Source: Niveibacterium sp. SC-1 (lineage in GTDB: Bacteria; Pseudomonadota; Gammaproteobacteria; Burkholderiales; Rhodocyclaceae). From it: DNA of 64,000 nucleotides. A program made the translations under genes and the position numbers. The DNA lies in assembly GCF_038235435.1 (NCBI RefSeq), contig NZ_CP151275.1, positions 4,154,001-4,218,000 on the forward strand. The letters are read 5' to 3'. Of the stretch, positions 40,357 through 51,440 are shown one piece after another (positions within the stretch are counted from its first letter, which is position 1; each line of letters begins with the position of its first letter). The notes beneath the pieces were generated by a model that ran no database searches, was not told where the DNA came from, and worked only from the letters and a program-made list of their open reading frames with translations.

Positions 40357-40437
40357 GTTGTGCGGGGCTCCGAGGGCCGGGGATCGTCTCCCGCCCGCCA
40401 GACCCCGGCAGCCAGGAACCTTCAGCCGAGCGCCCGC

Positions 40438-40779
40438 TCAGATCCGCCTTGCGCCACCCTGGAACACGAGACGCCCGCAGAACTCTCGAAGCTCGCGCAG
40501 CGACGACGGACGCTCCGTCCGGAGCACGCACAATTCACAGGCTGATAACGCCTGAAGCGCAAGCTCGCCGCGCTCCGTACTCAGGTGCTGCTCGCCCTCC
40601 CGGATCTCGACGGCGGTCTGCACAAGCGACTCGCCCATCCACCGCGCCGGCCCGGCCAGACGCACCGTCCCGCACAACACGCTGACCGAGTCTCCACGAT
40701 TCATTTCCAGGTCGAGAGACTCCCCCTGCTGCAAGCTGAGAACCCGGCTCGTCACGCGGCTTGATGTTGTCTTTCCCAT
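40438..40779 (-). CDS. DUF2917-family protein
   Basis: The 113-residue protein has a small cupin-like core (LSLQQGESLDLEMNRGDSVS, CGTVRLAGPARWMGE, IREGEQHLS) typical of DUF2917. The function is unknown. AGGAG lies eight bases before the ATG at 40779. It is divergent from a MocR regulator, and the 174-nt space between them should hold the regulator's sites. Confidence 0.75.
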   Translation of the reverse strand: MGKTTSSRVTSRVLSLQQGESLDLEMNRGDSVSVLCGTVRLAGPARWMGESLVQTAVEIREGEQHLSTERGELALQALSACELCVLRTERPSSLRELREFCGRLVFQGGARRI

Positions 40780-40953
40780 GTCTGCGCTCCTGCGATAGAG
40801 GTGCTCAGTCTGGGTTTTCGGAGAGAGGCAAAACAGGCACACGCTTGTCCGCAAAACACCAGAACAGAGACTCGCAACGAGGGCCTGTTCCGGTACACAC
40901 TGCCCGCATCTGTATCTGTTGCGTGCCGCCCGTGGCGCGCGATCATCGATCGC

Positions 40954-42390
40954 ATGCACACCACCAGCCTCTACCGCCAGCTTGCCGAGCACTACCTGCA
41001 CGCGATCCGCAACGGCGCGCTGGCGCCGGGCGAGCGCATGCCTTCGGTGCGGGCGCTGATGCGCACGCACGAGGTCAGCCTCTCGACCGCGCTGCAGCTG
41101 TGTCGCCATCTGGAAGCGGAGGGCTGGCTGGAGGCGCGGCCGCGCTCGGGTTACTTCGTCCGGCGGCCGCGGCGCAACGCACTGCAACCCACGCGCGATC
41201 CGGCGGCGGGCGTGGGCGATGCGAGCGACTACCTCGGCATCCATCCGCATGTCTCCGCGATCCTCGCCCGCGCGCAGCGCGCCAATGTGCGCCTCAACCT
41301 CGCCTCGGCCATCTGCGCGCCCGAGCTCTACCCCACCGAGGCGCTCAACAAGGCCGCCCACAAGGCTCTGCGCGACGCACCGGACCTGCTCGCCCATCCG
41401 CCGCGGCACGACGGCGACCCGGGCCTGCGCAAGCAGGTCGCGCGACTCGCACTGGCACAAGGCATCCGCTGCGACGCCGACGAAGTGATCGTCACCAGCG
41501 GCTGCACCGAGGGCCTCAACCTCGCGCTGCGTGCCGTCACACAGCCAGGCGACACCGTCGCGGTGGAGTCACCCACGTACTTCGGTCTGCTGCAGGTGCT
41601 TGAAAGCCTGGGTCTGCGCGCGCTCGAAATCCCCACGCATCCGGTCACCGGCATCTCGCTCGAGGCCATGGAGTTCGCGCTCGACAGCCGCCCGGAGATC
41701 CGCGCCCTCGTGGTAATGCCCAACCTGCAGAACCCGCTGGGCAGCGTCATGCCGGACACATACAAGCAACGCCTGGTCGCGCTCTGCGAAGCGCGCAGCG
41801 TGGCGCTTATCGAGGACGACACCTACTCGCCACTCACTGCGCGCGAAGGCGCCCTCACCGCCGCCAAGACCTGGGACACCAGCGGCAACGTGATCCACTG
41901 CAACTCCTTCAACAAGGCGCTCGGCCCCGGCCTGCGCCTGGGCTGGATGCTCGCCGGCCGCTGGCATGCGCGGGCGCAGATGCTCAAGAACTCGCAGACG
42001 CGGCTTGCCGAGGAATGGTCGCAACGCACCGTCGCCGGCTTTCTCACTGGCATCAGTTACGAACGCTACCTGCGCAAGCTGCGCACCCAACTCGCCCAGC
42101 AACGTGCGCAGACCTCCGAGGCGATCGCGGAGTACTTCCCCGCCGGCACGCGGCTCTCGGTACCCGAGGGCGGCCTCACGCTGTGGGTGGAACTGCCGCA
42201 GGAATACCGCAGCGAGGCGCTCTTCGACGCGGCCTTGGCGGAAGGCATCCGGATTGCGCCGGGGGCGATCTTCTCGAACACGCGGCGCTTTGATCACTAT
42301 GTGCGGATCAATTGTGGGTTGCCGTTTACGCAGGAGGTTGAGGAGGCAATTCGGAGGTTAGGGGAGTTGTTGGAGAGGCAGGTCTCGTAA
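40954..42390 (+). CDS. MocR-type GntR regulator with aminotransferase domain
   Basis: The 478-residue protein has an N-terminal GntR winged helix (residues 1-70, GALAPGERMPSVRALMRTHEVS and HLEAEGWLEARPRSGYFV). A fold-type I aminotransferase domain follows, and its PLP lysine is probably in CNSFNKALGPGLRLGW. MocR proteins sense PLP or amino compounds and often control a divergent gene. Here that is the DUF2917 gene. It has no known link to the glycosidase cluster. Confidence 0.9.
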   Translation: MHTTSLYRQLAEHYLHAIRNGALAPGERMPSVRALMRTHEVSLSTALQLCRHLEAEGWLEARPRSGYFVRRPRRNALQPTRDPAAGVGDASDYLGIHPHVSAILARAQRANVRLNLASAICAPELYPTEALNKAAHKALRDAPDLLAHPPRHDGDPGLRKQVARLALAQGIRCDADEVIVTSGCTEGLNLALRAVTQPGDTVAVESPTYFGLLQVLESLGLRALEIPTHPVTGISLEAMEFALDSRPEIRALVVMPNLQNPLGSVMPDTYKQRLVALCEARSVALIEDDTYSPLTAREGALTAAKTWDTSGNVIHCNSFNKALGPGLRLGWMLAGRWHARAQMLKNSQTRLAEEWSQRTVAGFLTGISYERYLRKLRTQLAQQRAQTSEAIAEYFPAGTRLSVPEGGLTLWVELPQEYRSEALFDAALAEGIRIAPGAIFSNTRRFDHYVRINCGLPFTQEVEEAIRRLGELLERQVS

Positions 42391-42501
42391 GCTCTGCCCT
42401 AGCGGCGATCGTCGGAGGACGAACGTACGAGCTCTCATACCCGCCGCGCACTCTGCGCTTTCAGCCGTCTGCCACGCATGTCGCTGATGCGGACGTGCGT
42501 T

Positions 42502-43180
42502 GGCCGGGTTCCGCCCCGGCGGGCGGGTTACTTTCTTTGCTCGCGCTAAAGAAAGTAACCAAAGAAAGCGCGCCCCGCTGTGTCGCCGCACTACGTGCGG
42601 TCCCCTGTGCTACTCGGTCAGCCAGGATGGCTGCGCAACTCGCCCTTTTGGCGCTACGCGCCAACGGAGCTCGGACAGTGCTCGCCAGCGCGCGAATCGC
42701 GCGCAAACCTGGCAGACCTGCGTTGCTCGGCGACACAGAGGGAATGAACGGCGTCGCCGCTCGACCGCCGAGATGGCCAAACGTAGCCCCGTAGGGCGCC
42801 ATGAGCGAAGCGAATCGCGCCGCATGGAGATGTGCGGAACGGTGCAATGCGCTTCGCTTATTGCACCCTACGTCTACTGCGCCCTCCGGGCTGCCGGCCG
42901 ACCGCGAGCGGTTCCGCGGCGACGCCTTTGACCTTCCCTCCCCTCTGACCGCGCCGAGCAGCACAGGAAGCCAGAGGTACCGGGCGAAGCCCGGCGCGAG
43001 CACTGTCCGAGCTCCGTTGGCGCGCAGCGCCAAAAAGGGCGAGTTGCGCAGCGCTCTGGCTTCCGAGCAGCGCAGGGCACCGCAGCGAAGCTGCGGCGCG
43101 GGCAGCGGGGCGCGCTTTCTTTGCTTACTTTCTTTTGCGCGAGCAAAGAAAGTAAGACGCCCGCCGGGGCGGGACCCGGC
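42502..43180. repeat. Long inverted repeat with ~184-nt arms
   Basis: The left arm (42502-42685) reads GGCCGGGTTCCGCCCCGG and continues through TTACTTTCTTTGCTCGCG to CGGAGCTCGGACAGTGCTCG. The right arm (42996-43180) is its reverse complement with scattered differences. Each arm contains an internal AAAGAAAGTAA/TTACTTTCTTT stem. The sequence type, with its AAAGAAAGTAACCAAAGAAAGCG core, is one I know as a dispersed intergenic repeat in GC-rich proteobacteria. The 914-nt gap (42391-43304) between the MocR gene and hisD holds this and no credible gene. Confidence 0.85.
42790..42872. repeat. Inner palindromic repeat with 33-nt arms
   Basis: The left arm (42790-42822, CGTAGGGCGCCATGAGCGAA...) and right arm (42840-42872, ending TTATTGCACCCTACG) are complementary over 33 nt with about seven differences and a 17-nt loop. 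It is of the GTAGGGTGCAATAAGCGAAGCG class seen scattered in many proteobacteria and is nested inside the larger inverted repeat. Confidence 0.75.
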
Positions 43181-43304
43181 CGAACCACGCTCGCAACCAC
43201 AAGCACCCCATCCATCAGGACACGGTCTGCTGAAAAGCAAACGGCCTCGAAGCAATCAGCTCCGGGGCCGTCAGCAAAAGCCGTCGCGAACAGCAGTCGA
43301 ACCG

Positions 43305-44609
43305 CTACTTCGCCTCCACCCTCATCTCCGCCGACCGCGCATGCGCCTGCAACCCTTCGCCATGCGCGAGAATCGAAGCCACCTTGCCCAGGCGCTGCGC
43401 GCCGGCCTTGCTCATGCGGATGAGCGAGGTGCGCTTCTGGAAGTCGTAGACGCCCAGCGGGGAGGAGAAGCGTGCGCTGCGCGAGGTGGGCAGCACGTGG
43501 TTGGGGCCGGCGCAGTAGTCGCCCAGCGCTTCGACCGACCAGTGGCCGGCGAAGATGGCGCCAGCGTGGCGGATCTTGGCGATCAGCGGGTCCGGCGCTT
43601 CGACGGCGAGTTCCAGGTGTTCCGGCGCGATGTGGTTGGCGATCTCGCAGGCTTCGTCCAGATCGCGCACGCGGATCAGTGCGCCGCGGTTCTTGAGCGA
43701 AGTGGCGATGGTCGCCGCGCGCGGCATGGTGGGCGTGAGGCGCGCGATCGCCTCTTCCACGCGCGCGAGGAAATCGGCATCGGGCGAGAGCAGGATGGAT
43801 TGCGCGAGTTCGTCGTGCTCGGCCTGGGCGAAGAGGTCCATCGCGGTCCAGTCCGGGTCGCCGCTGCCGTCGGAGATCACCAGCACTTCGGAGGGGCCGG
43901 CCACCATGTCGATGCCGACGATGCCGAAGACACGGCGCTTGGCCGCGGCGACGTAGGCATTGCCCGGACCGGTGATCTTGTCGACCTGCGGAATCGTCTT
44001 GGTGCCGAAGGCGAGCGCGGCCACGGCTTGCGCGCCACCGATGGTGAAGACGCGATCCACGCCGCCCACCGCGGCGGCGGCGAGCACCAGGGGATTGCGT
44101 TCGCCGCGCGGCGTGGGTGTGACCATGATCAGCTCGCGCACGCCGGCCACCTTGGCGGGAATGGCGTTCATCAGCACCGAGCTGGGATAGCTCGCCTTGC
44201 CGCCGGGCACGTAGAGGCCGGCGCGATCCAGTGGCGTGACCTTCTGGCCCAGGCGGGTGCCGTCGGCTTCCTGGAATTCCCAGTCCTCGGCGCGTTGACG
44301 CTCGTGGTAGGCACGCACGCGCGCGGCGGCCTCCTCCAGCGCCTGGCGCTGTTCGGCCGGCAGGCTGTCCAGCGCGGCCTGGAGTTCGGACTTCGGCAGC
44401 TCGAGTTCGCTCATGCCCTTGGCGTCGAGCGCGTCGAAACGCTTGGTGTAGGCGAGCACCGCGGCGTCGCCTTCCAGGCGCACGGCGTTGAGGATCTCGC
44501 TGACCGCACGCTCGATGCTGTCGTCCTGCTCGGCCTCGAAGGCGAGCAGCTGGTCCAGGCGCGTGCGGAAGTCCGTGTCGCGGCTGTCGAGTCTGTGGAT
44601 CAGGCTCAT
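43305..44609 (-). CDS. hisD: Histidinol dehydrogenase
   Basis: The 434-residue zinc enzyme carries out the last two steps of histidine synthesis. Motifs are [20 protein letters not shown], the [15 protein letters not shown] region, [10 protein letters not shown] with zinc-ligand residues and [14 protein letters not shown]. It overlaps hisG by four bases. In related genomes hisC follows here, but in this window the operon is cut and a repeat region follows. Confidence 0.97.
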   Translation of the reverse strand: MSLIHRLDSRDTDFRTRLDQLLAFEAEQDDSIERAVSEILNAVRLEGDAAVLAYTKRFDALDAKGMSELELPKSELQAALDSLPAEQRQALEEAAARVRAYHERQRAEDWEFQEADGTRLGQKVTPLDRAGLYVPGGKASYPSSVLMNAIPAKVAGVRELIMVTPTPRGERNPLVLAAAAVGGVDRVFTIGGAQAVAALAFGTKTIPQVDKITGPGNAYVAAAKRRVFGIVGIDMVAGPSEVLVISDGSGDPDWTAMDLFAQAEHDELAQSILLSPDADFLARVEEAIARLTPTMPRAATIATSLKNRGALIRVRDLDEACEIANHIAPEHLELAVEAPDPLIAKIRHAGAIFAGHWSVEALGDYCAGPNHVLPTSRSARFSSPLGVYDFQKRTSLIRMSKAGAQRLGKVASILAHGEGLQAHARSAEMRVEAK

Positions 44610-45258
44610 GGTTTCACCGCTCCGGCAAAGGCTTCGATGACGGGTTGCAGCAGCGCGTGCTTCATCTTGAGCGCGGCCTGGTTGACGATCAGGCGCGAGC
44701 TGATGTCGCAGATCTCTTCGACCTCGACCAGGTTGTTCGCGCGCAGCGTGCCGCCCGAACTCACCAGGTCGACGATCGCGTCAGCGAGCCCCACCAGCGG
44801 TGCGAGCTCCATCGAGCCATAGAGCTTGATGAGGTCCACATGCATGCCCTTGCCGGCGAAGTGCTCCCGAGCAATGTCGATGTACTTGGTCGCCACGCGG
44901 ATGCGTGCGCCACGACGCACGGCGGCGGCGTAGTCGAAACCCTGGCGCGTAGCGACGCACATGCGGCAGCGCGCGATGTTCAGGTCCAGCGGCTGGTAGA
45001 GGTCCGCGCCGCCGTGTTCGATCAGCACGTCCTTGCCGGCAATGCCCAGATCGGCCGCGCCATACTGCACGTAAGTCGGCGTGTCGGAGGCGCGCACCAC
45101 CAGCAGGCGCACGTCCGCACGGTTGGTGTCGATGATCAGCTTGCGCGACTTGTCCGGATCGTCGGTCGGCGTGATGCCGGCCGCGGCGAGCAGCGGCAGC
45201 GTTTCCTCGAAGATGCGGCCCTTGGAAAGGGCGAGCGTGATGCCGTCGAAGCCCGCCA

Positions 45259-45259
<1 letters not shown>
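44606..45259 (-). CDS. hisG: ATP phosphoribosyltransferase, short form
   Basis: The 217-residue HisG starts the histidine pathway (ATP + PRPP to PR-ATP). Motifs are [31 protein letters not shown] and [19 protein letters not shown]. It is the short form, without the regulatory C-terminal domain, and such enzymes normally need a HisZ partner. None is in the window. Its start shares one base with the murA stop (TGATG). Confidence 0.96.
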
Positions 45260-46769
<1,510 letters not shown>

Positions 46770-46790
46770 GGGAATCCGATATAGATGCGA

Positions 46791-47600
46791 TCAGCCGCGC
46801 AGCTTGTAGCCCGTGGCCAGCATGCGCAGGGTCACGGCCGCGAGCGCGGCGAGAAAAACGGCTACTACGGCGAGGCTTACCCAGGGCGAAATGTCCGAGG
46901 CGCCAAAGAAGCCGTAGCGGAAACCGTCGATCATGTAGAAAAACGGGTTGAAATGCGACACCCCCTGCCAGAAGGCCGGCAGGGAATGGATGGAATAGAA
47001 GACGCCCGCCAGCATGGTGAGCGGCATGATCAGGAAGTTCTGGAAGGCCGCGAGCTGGTCGAACTTTTCCGCCCAGATGCCGGCCAGCACGCCCATGCTC
47101 CCCAGGATCGCCCCGCCCATCAGGGTGAACACCAGCGCCCACAAGGGTTGCGTCACCGGCACGGTCACGAAGATGAGCGAGACCGCCCATACGCCCAGGC
47201 CCACCATGACGCCACGCAGGATCGAGGCGATCACGTAGGCGGCGTAGAACTCGCGGTAGGAAATCGGCGGCAGCAGCACGAAGACAATGTTGCCGGTGAT
47301 CTTGCTCTGGATGAGCGAGGAGCTGCTGTTCGCGAAGGCGTTCTGCAGCACCGACATCATCACCAGCCCTGGCACCAGGAAGGCGGTGTATTGGACCGAG
47401 CCCTGCACGGTGACATGGCGATCCAGCACATGGCCGAAGATCATCAGGTACAGCACGGCAGAGAGCACCGGTGCGGCCACGGTCTGGAAGGCGACCTTCC
47501 AGAAGCGCAGCAGCTCCTTGTAGAGCAGGGTGCGAAAACCGCTGCCCGCCACCGGCGGCGGCAGCGAGAGCGTATCGATCGGCTTGGCCGGCGCCTTCAT
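46791..47600 (-). CDS. ABC-2 type transporter permease
   Basis: The 269-residue permease has about six membrane segments and the ABC-2 signature region (GNIVFVLLPPISYREFYAAY, LAGVFYSIHSLPAFWQ). It resembles E. coli YadH. The ATG at 47600 overlaps the ATPase stop by four bases, so the two form one exporter. The substrate is unknown. Confidence 0.92.
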   Translation of the reverse strand: MKAPAKPIDTLSLPPPVAGSGFRTLLYKELLRFWKVAFQTVAAPVLSAVLYLMIFGHVLDRHVTVQGSVQYTAFLVPGLVMMSVLQNAFANSSSSLIQSKITGNIVFVLLPPISYREFYAAYVIASILRGVMVGLGVWAVSLIFVTVPVTQPLWALVFTLMGGAILGSMGVLAGIWAEKFDQLAAFQNFLIMPLTMLAGVFYSIHSLPAFWQGVSHFNPFFYMIDGFRYGFFGASDISPWVSLAVVAVFLAALAAVTLRMLATGYKLRG

Positions 47601-48490
47601 GCGGCCCTCCGCATCACGTCGACGAAGACCTTCTCGAGGTCGGGCTGGCCCACCTCGAACTCGCGCACCGGCACGCCTTGCGAGCGCAGCAGTGCCAGGC
47701 GGTCGATCAATTCGTCGTAGGAATCGGAGGACCAGCACAGCCAGGCGCCGTCGCGCTCCGCCGTCGGCAGGCCAGCAGGCAATTCGCCTTCGATGCGCAC
47801 TCGGAGGGTGTGGCCATCGACCGCACGCAGCAGGTTGGCCGTCTCGTCCAGCGCGACGACGCGGCCCGCCTTGAGCATGGCGATGCGCTTGCACAAGGTC
47901 TGGGCTTCTTCCAGGTAATGGGTCGTCAGCACGATGGTGTGGCCGGCTTCGTTGAGACGGCGCACGAAACTCCACAGGCCTTGGCGCAGCTCGACGTCCA
48001 CACCCGCGGTCGGCTCGTCCAGCACGATCACCGGCGGCCGATGCACCAGCGCCTGCGCCACCAGGACCCGGCGCTTCATGCCGCCGGAGAGCTGGCGCAT
48101 GTTGGCGTTGGCCTTGCTGGTGAGGTCCAGGCTCGCCAGCAATTCGTCGATCCAGTCGTCGTTCTTGCGCAGGCCGAAATAGCCGGACTGGATGCGCAAG
48201 ACCTCGCGCACATTGAAGAAGGGATCGAAGACGATTTCCTGCGGCACCACGCCGAGCATGCGGCGCGCGCTGCGGTAGTCGCCCACCACGTCGTGGCCCA
48301 TGACGCGGATCTCGCCCCGGGTGAGCCGCACCAGGCCCGCGAGGGCGGAGATCAGCGTGGTCTTGCCGGCGCCGTTGGGGCCCAGCAGCGCGAAGAACTC
48401 GCCCTGCCCGACAGTGAGGTCGACACCGCCCAGGGCGCGCAGGGCGCCGTACTCCTTCACGGCCCCACGGACCTCGATCGCTGCGCTCAC
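47597..48490 (-). CDS. ABC-2 exporter ATP-binding protein
   Basis: The 297-residue ATPase has Walker A LGPNGAGKTTLISAL, signature QLSGGMKRRVLVAQAL, Walker B VIVLDEPTAGVD and a switch histidine in VLTTHYLEEAQ. It resembles E. coli YadG. A C-terminal extension of about 80 residues follows the nucleotide-binding domain. It overlaps mlaB upstream by four bases. Confidence 0.94.
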   Translation of the reverse strand: MSAAIEVRGAVKEYGALRALGGVDLTVGQGEFFALLGPNGAGKTTLISALAGLVRLTRGEIRVMGHDVVGDYRSARRMLGVVPQEIVFDPFFNVREVLRIQSGYFGLRKNDDWIDELLASLDLTSKANANMRQLSGGMKRRVLVAQALVHRPPVIVLDEPTAGVDVELRQGLWSFVRRLNEAGHTIVLTTHYLEEAQTLCKRIAMLKAGRVVALDETANLLRAVDGHTLRVRIEGELPAGLPTAERDGAWLCWSSDSYDELIDRLALLRSQGVPVREFEVGQPDLEKVFVDVMRRAA

Positions 48491-48804
48491 GCGTTGCTCC
48501 CCGCGGCAGGCGTCCCGGACAGCGGCATCACCTCGCTCAAGTCGTAGAGCGACGCGAGGGAGTGCAACTGCGCCGGCACGTTCTCCAGGGTCAGCACATG
48601 GCCGGCCTCGCGCGCCGCGCGCATCCAGGCGAGCACCACCGCCAGCGCGGCCGAATCGACACCCGCGACGCCGCCCAGGTCGATCACATGGGCGCTGAAA
48701 TCGCTTTGCCTACAAAGGCCACGACCGGCCTCAAGGAGGCCGGCCGCGGTTTCCATCGTGATCGGGCCCTCGACAAGGATGCGCCCGTCGGACTCGCGGA
48801 TCAT
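48487..48804 (-). CDS. mlaB: STAS-domain protein MlaB
   Basis: The 105-residue STAS protein (HVIDLGGVAGVDSAALAVVL) fits MlaB, the small cytoplasmic subunit that stabilises the MlaFE ABC complex. It lies two nt after mlaC. Confidence 0.87.
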   Translation of the reverse strand: MIRESDGRILVEGPITMETAAGLLEAGRGLCRQSDFSAHVIDLGGVAGVDSAALAVVLAWMRAAREAGHVLTLENVPAQLHSLASLYDLSEVMPLSGTPAAGSNA

Positions 48805-48806
48805 GC

Positions 48807-49433
48807 TTATTTCGCGCCCCCGCTGCTGTTCTGGCTGTTCTTGGTCTTGAGCGAGGCGATCAACCCGTCGATGCCGCTGGTCTTGATCTCCTGACCAAAG
48901 CTGTCGCGGTAGCTGGTGATCAGGCTCACGCCCGCCACGGCCACGTCGTAGACCTTCCACTCGCCGTTCTTCAGATACACGCTGTAGTCCACCGAGTCCG
49001 GCTGGGCACCCGCCTTGCGCACCTCGGTGCGAACCACGGTGTCCGTCTCGCCGTCCTTCATCTTGAGCGGCTTGAAGCTGATCTGGTAATCCTTGAAGCG
49101 GTTCAGCGCGTTGGCGTAGCTGCGCACCAGCAGGGTCCGGAACTCGTTGGTCAGCGCGGTCTTCTGGTCGGCCGAGGCGCTGCGCCAATCACGGCCGACG
49201 GCGAGCGCGGTCATGCGGCTGAAATCAAAGTGCGGCAGGACCTTCTCTTCGATCAGGGCCAGAGACTTCTGCAGGTCGCCCGACTGGATCGCCTTGTCGG
49301 ATCTCACGATCGCCAGCACCTCGTCGCCGACGCTCTTGATCACCTCGTCCGGACCCGGCGCAGCCATCGCCGAGGAGGCCGCCATGGCGACACACACGGC
49401 CGTGAGGGCACGCATCAGGAAGGCTCGCATCAT
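48807..49433 (-). CDS. mlaC: Phospholipid-binding periplasmic protein MlaC
   Basis: The 208-residue protein has a signal peptide (LTAVCVAMAASSAMA) and the MlaC fold, with FDFSRMTALAVGRDWRSASADQ and VRTEVRKAGAQPDSVDYSVY. MlaC ferries phospholipids between the outer-membrane MlaA complex and the inner-membrane MlaFEDB complex. It overlaps mlaA by four bases. Confidence 0.94.
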   Translation of the reverse strand: MMRAFLMRALTAVCVAMAASSAMAAPGPDEVIKSVGDEVLAIVRSDKAIQSGDLQKSLALIEEKVLPHFDFSRMTALAVGRDWRSASADQKTALTNEFRTLLVRSYANALNRFKDYQISFKPLKMKDGETDTVVRTEVRKAGAQPDSVDYSVYLKNGEWKVYDVAVAGVSLITSYRDSFGQEIKTSGIDGLIASLKTKNSQNSSGGAK

Positions 49434-50179
49434 TGTTTCTCTCCTTGGTCGCTACCGGCATCGGGGCCGGCGTCCTCGTCGTCGAATCGCTCGCGCGGGG
49501 GCTGGCCGTCGTAGATCAGGCTGACCCGGCGCTGCAGGTAGAAGTTGCGCACGAATCCGTACTTGTCCAGGGCCGCCTCGCCCAGTGCGTCGTCGGCGCC
49601 CAGCAGGGCTGCGCGCTTGTTGAGCACGTCCACGCCGGCAATGATGTTGCGGCTGGGCACGTCGTCGATCACCAGATGGCGGCCTCCGGTGTAGTAGTCG
49701 ACCGGCAGGGCCGCGGTGTCGCGCAGGGTGCTCGGCCCCAGCAGGGGCAGGACCAGGTAGGGGCCAGGCCCCATTCCCCAGCGTCCCAGGGTCTGGCCGA
49801 AGTCTTCGTTGTGCTTCTCCAGGCCCATCTCGGAGGCCACGTCGATCGCGCCGCCGATGCCCAGCGTCGTATTGACCAGGATGCGGCCGACGTCGCTCAC
49901 CGCCGCACTCACTTTGCCTTGCAGCAGGTTGTTGAAGGCGTTGGGGATGTCCCCGAAGTTGTCCACGAAGTTCGAGAAGGCCACCCGCGCAGGCAGCGGC
50001 ACGACCGCCACATAGCCCTGGGCCGCCGGCTTGAGGGCGTACTTGTCGAGGCCATCGTTGAAACTGAAGACCGCCCGGTTCACCGGCTCGATCGGGTCCG
50101 GATCGTCGGCGCGCGCCGCAACGCCCAGCGTCATCCCGGACAGCAGGAGCAGCAGTCGCGCGCGCGATGCGCCGTTCAT
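49430..50179 (-). CDS. mlaA: Outer-membrane lipid-asymmetry protein MlaA (VacJ)
   Basis: The 249-residue protein has DPIEPVNRAVFSFNDGLDKY, FVDNFGDIPNAFNNLLQGK and GPGPYLVLPLLGPSTLRD, which define MlaA. E. coli MlaA is a lipoprotein. Here the signal (LLLLLSGMTLGVAARA) has no lipobox cysteine, so it may be a plain exported protein held by its membrane-embedded fold. It overlaps mlaD and mlaC by four bases each. Confidence 0.93.
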   Translation of the reverse strand: MNGASRARLLLLLSGMTLGVAARADDPDPIEPVNRAVFSFNDGLDKYALKPAAQGYVAVVPLPARVAFSNFVDNFGDIPNAFNNLLQGKVSAAVSDVGRILVNTTLGIGGAIDVASEMGLEKHNEDFGQTLGRWGMGPGPYLVLPLLGPSTLRDTAALPVDYYTGGRHLVIDDVPSRNIIAGVDVLNKRAALLGADDALGEAALDKYGFVRNFYLQRRVSLIYDGQPPRERFDDEDAGPDAGSDQGEKQ

Positions 50180-50646
50180 TTGTCGCTCCCCGATTCTGCC
50201 GCCTTGTCGAACATGAAGCGGCTGATCAGCTTCTCAAGCACCACGGCCGACTGCGTCTTGGCAATCGTGTCGCCGCCGTTGAGATTGGCCTCGTCGCCAC
50301 CCGGCTCCAGGCCGATGTATTGCTCGCCGAGCAGGCCGGAGGTGTTGATCGTGGCGAAGGTGTCCTTGGGGAAGCGATAGCGGCCGTCGATCTGCATCTT
50401 GACCTCGGCCTGGAAGCGCTCGCTGTCGTAGTGGATCTTCACGATGCGGCCAACCAGCACGCCCGAAGCCTTGACCGGCGCCCGTGCCTTGAGGCCGCCG
50501 ATGTTGTCGAACCGCGCGGTCAGCACATAGGGGTCGCGGATCTCGTCGCGCCCCAGGTTGCCCACCTTGAGCGCCAGGAACAGCAAGGCGCCAATCCCGA
50601 TCACCACGAATACACCCACGCCAAGATCGATCTTGGAACGATTCAT
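50176..50646 (-). CDS. mlaD: MCE-domain protein MlaD
   Basis: The 156-residue protein has one N-terminal membrane helix (LGVGVFVVIGIGALLFLAL) and an MCE domain (TARFDNIGGLKARAPVKASG, TSGLLGEQYIGLEPGG). It forms the hexameric lipid-binding ring on MlaE. Confidence 0.95.
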   Translation of the reverse strand: MNRSKIDLGVGVFVVIGIGALLFLALKVGNLGRDEIRDPYVLTARFDNIGGLKARAPVKASGVLVGRIVKIHYDSERFQAEVKMQIDGRYRFPKDTFATINTSGLLGEQYIGLEPGGDEANLNGGDTIAKTQSAVVLEKLISRFMFDKAAESGSDK

Positions 50647-50648
50647 TC

Positions 50649-51440
50649 TTAACCCCGGAACATGAACGACGTCAGCACGAAGTCCAGCGCCACGATGATC
50701 AGGGCCGAACCGACTACCGTCCGTGTAATTGCTCGCGACACGCCTTCGGCGGTCGGTATGCAGTCATAGCCTTCGAAGACGGCGACGAGCGAGACAGCAA
50801 AGCCGAAGACCACGCTCTTGATCACGCCATTGAAAATGTCATGGCGCACGTCCACGTTCGCCTGCATCTGCCCCCAGAAGGATCCGCCGTCCAGGCCGAT
50901 CAGCACCACACCGATCAGCCAGCCGCCCAGGATCCCCATGGCCGAGAACAGCGCCGCCAGTAGCGGCATGGCGATCACGCCGCCCCAGAAGCGCGGCGCC
51001 ACAACGCGGGCAATCGGATTGACCGCCATCATGTCCATCGCCTTGAGCTGTTCGGTCGTCTTCATCAGGCCGATCTCGGCCGTCACGGCCGTGCCCGCGC
51101 GGCTCGCGAACAAGAGGCCCGCCACCACGGGCCCCAGTTCCCGCACCAGTGAAAGTGCCACCACTACGCCCATCGCCTCGCTGGAGCCGAAACGCTGCAG
51201 GGTCTCGTAGCCCTGCAGGCCGAGCACCATGCCGACGAAAAGGCCGGAGACCATGATGATCAGGAGCGAGAGCACGCCGCTCATGTAGATCTCGCGCATA
51301 GTCAGCGCGTGGAAGCGACGCAGGCTCTGACCCGAATGCGCCAGCAGCACGAAGAAGAAGCGCGCGGCAAAGCCCAGGCGCCAGACGGTGCGCACGGCCC
51401 AGCCGCCCAGGCGGCTGACGGGATTATCGAACAGCGTCAT
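50649..51440 (-). CDS. mlaE: Lipid-transport permease MlaE
   Basis: The 263-residue membrane protein has the MlaE/Ttg2B family sequence (EIYMSGVLSLLIIMVSGLFV, LVRELGPVVAGLLFASRAG, AMDMMAVNPIARVVAPRFW). Its start overlaps the mlaF stop by four bases. Confidence 0.96.
   Translation of the reverse strand: MTLFDNPVSRLGGWAVRTVWRLGFAARFFFVLLAHSGQSLRRFHALTMREIYMSGVLSLLIIMVSGLFVGMVLGLQGYETLQRFGSSEAMGVVVALSLVRELGPVVAGLLFASRAGTAVTAEIGLMKTTEQLKAMDMMAVNPIARVVAPRFWGGVIAMPLLAALFSAMGILGGWLIGVVLIGLDGGSFWGQMQANVDVRHDIFNGVIKSVVFGFAVSLVAVFEGYDCIPTAEGVSRAITRTVVGSALIIVALDFVLTSFMFRG

Noticed and set aside
42391..43304. Several open frames in the repeat region before hisD
   Set aside because: They lie inside the inverted-repeat arms, occur in mirrored pairs on both strands and have no recognisable motifs. 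The repeat structure explains them.
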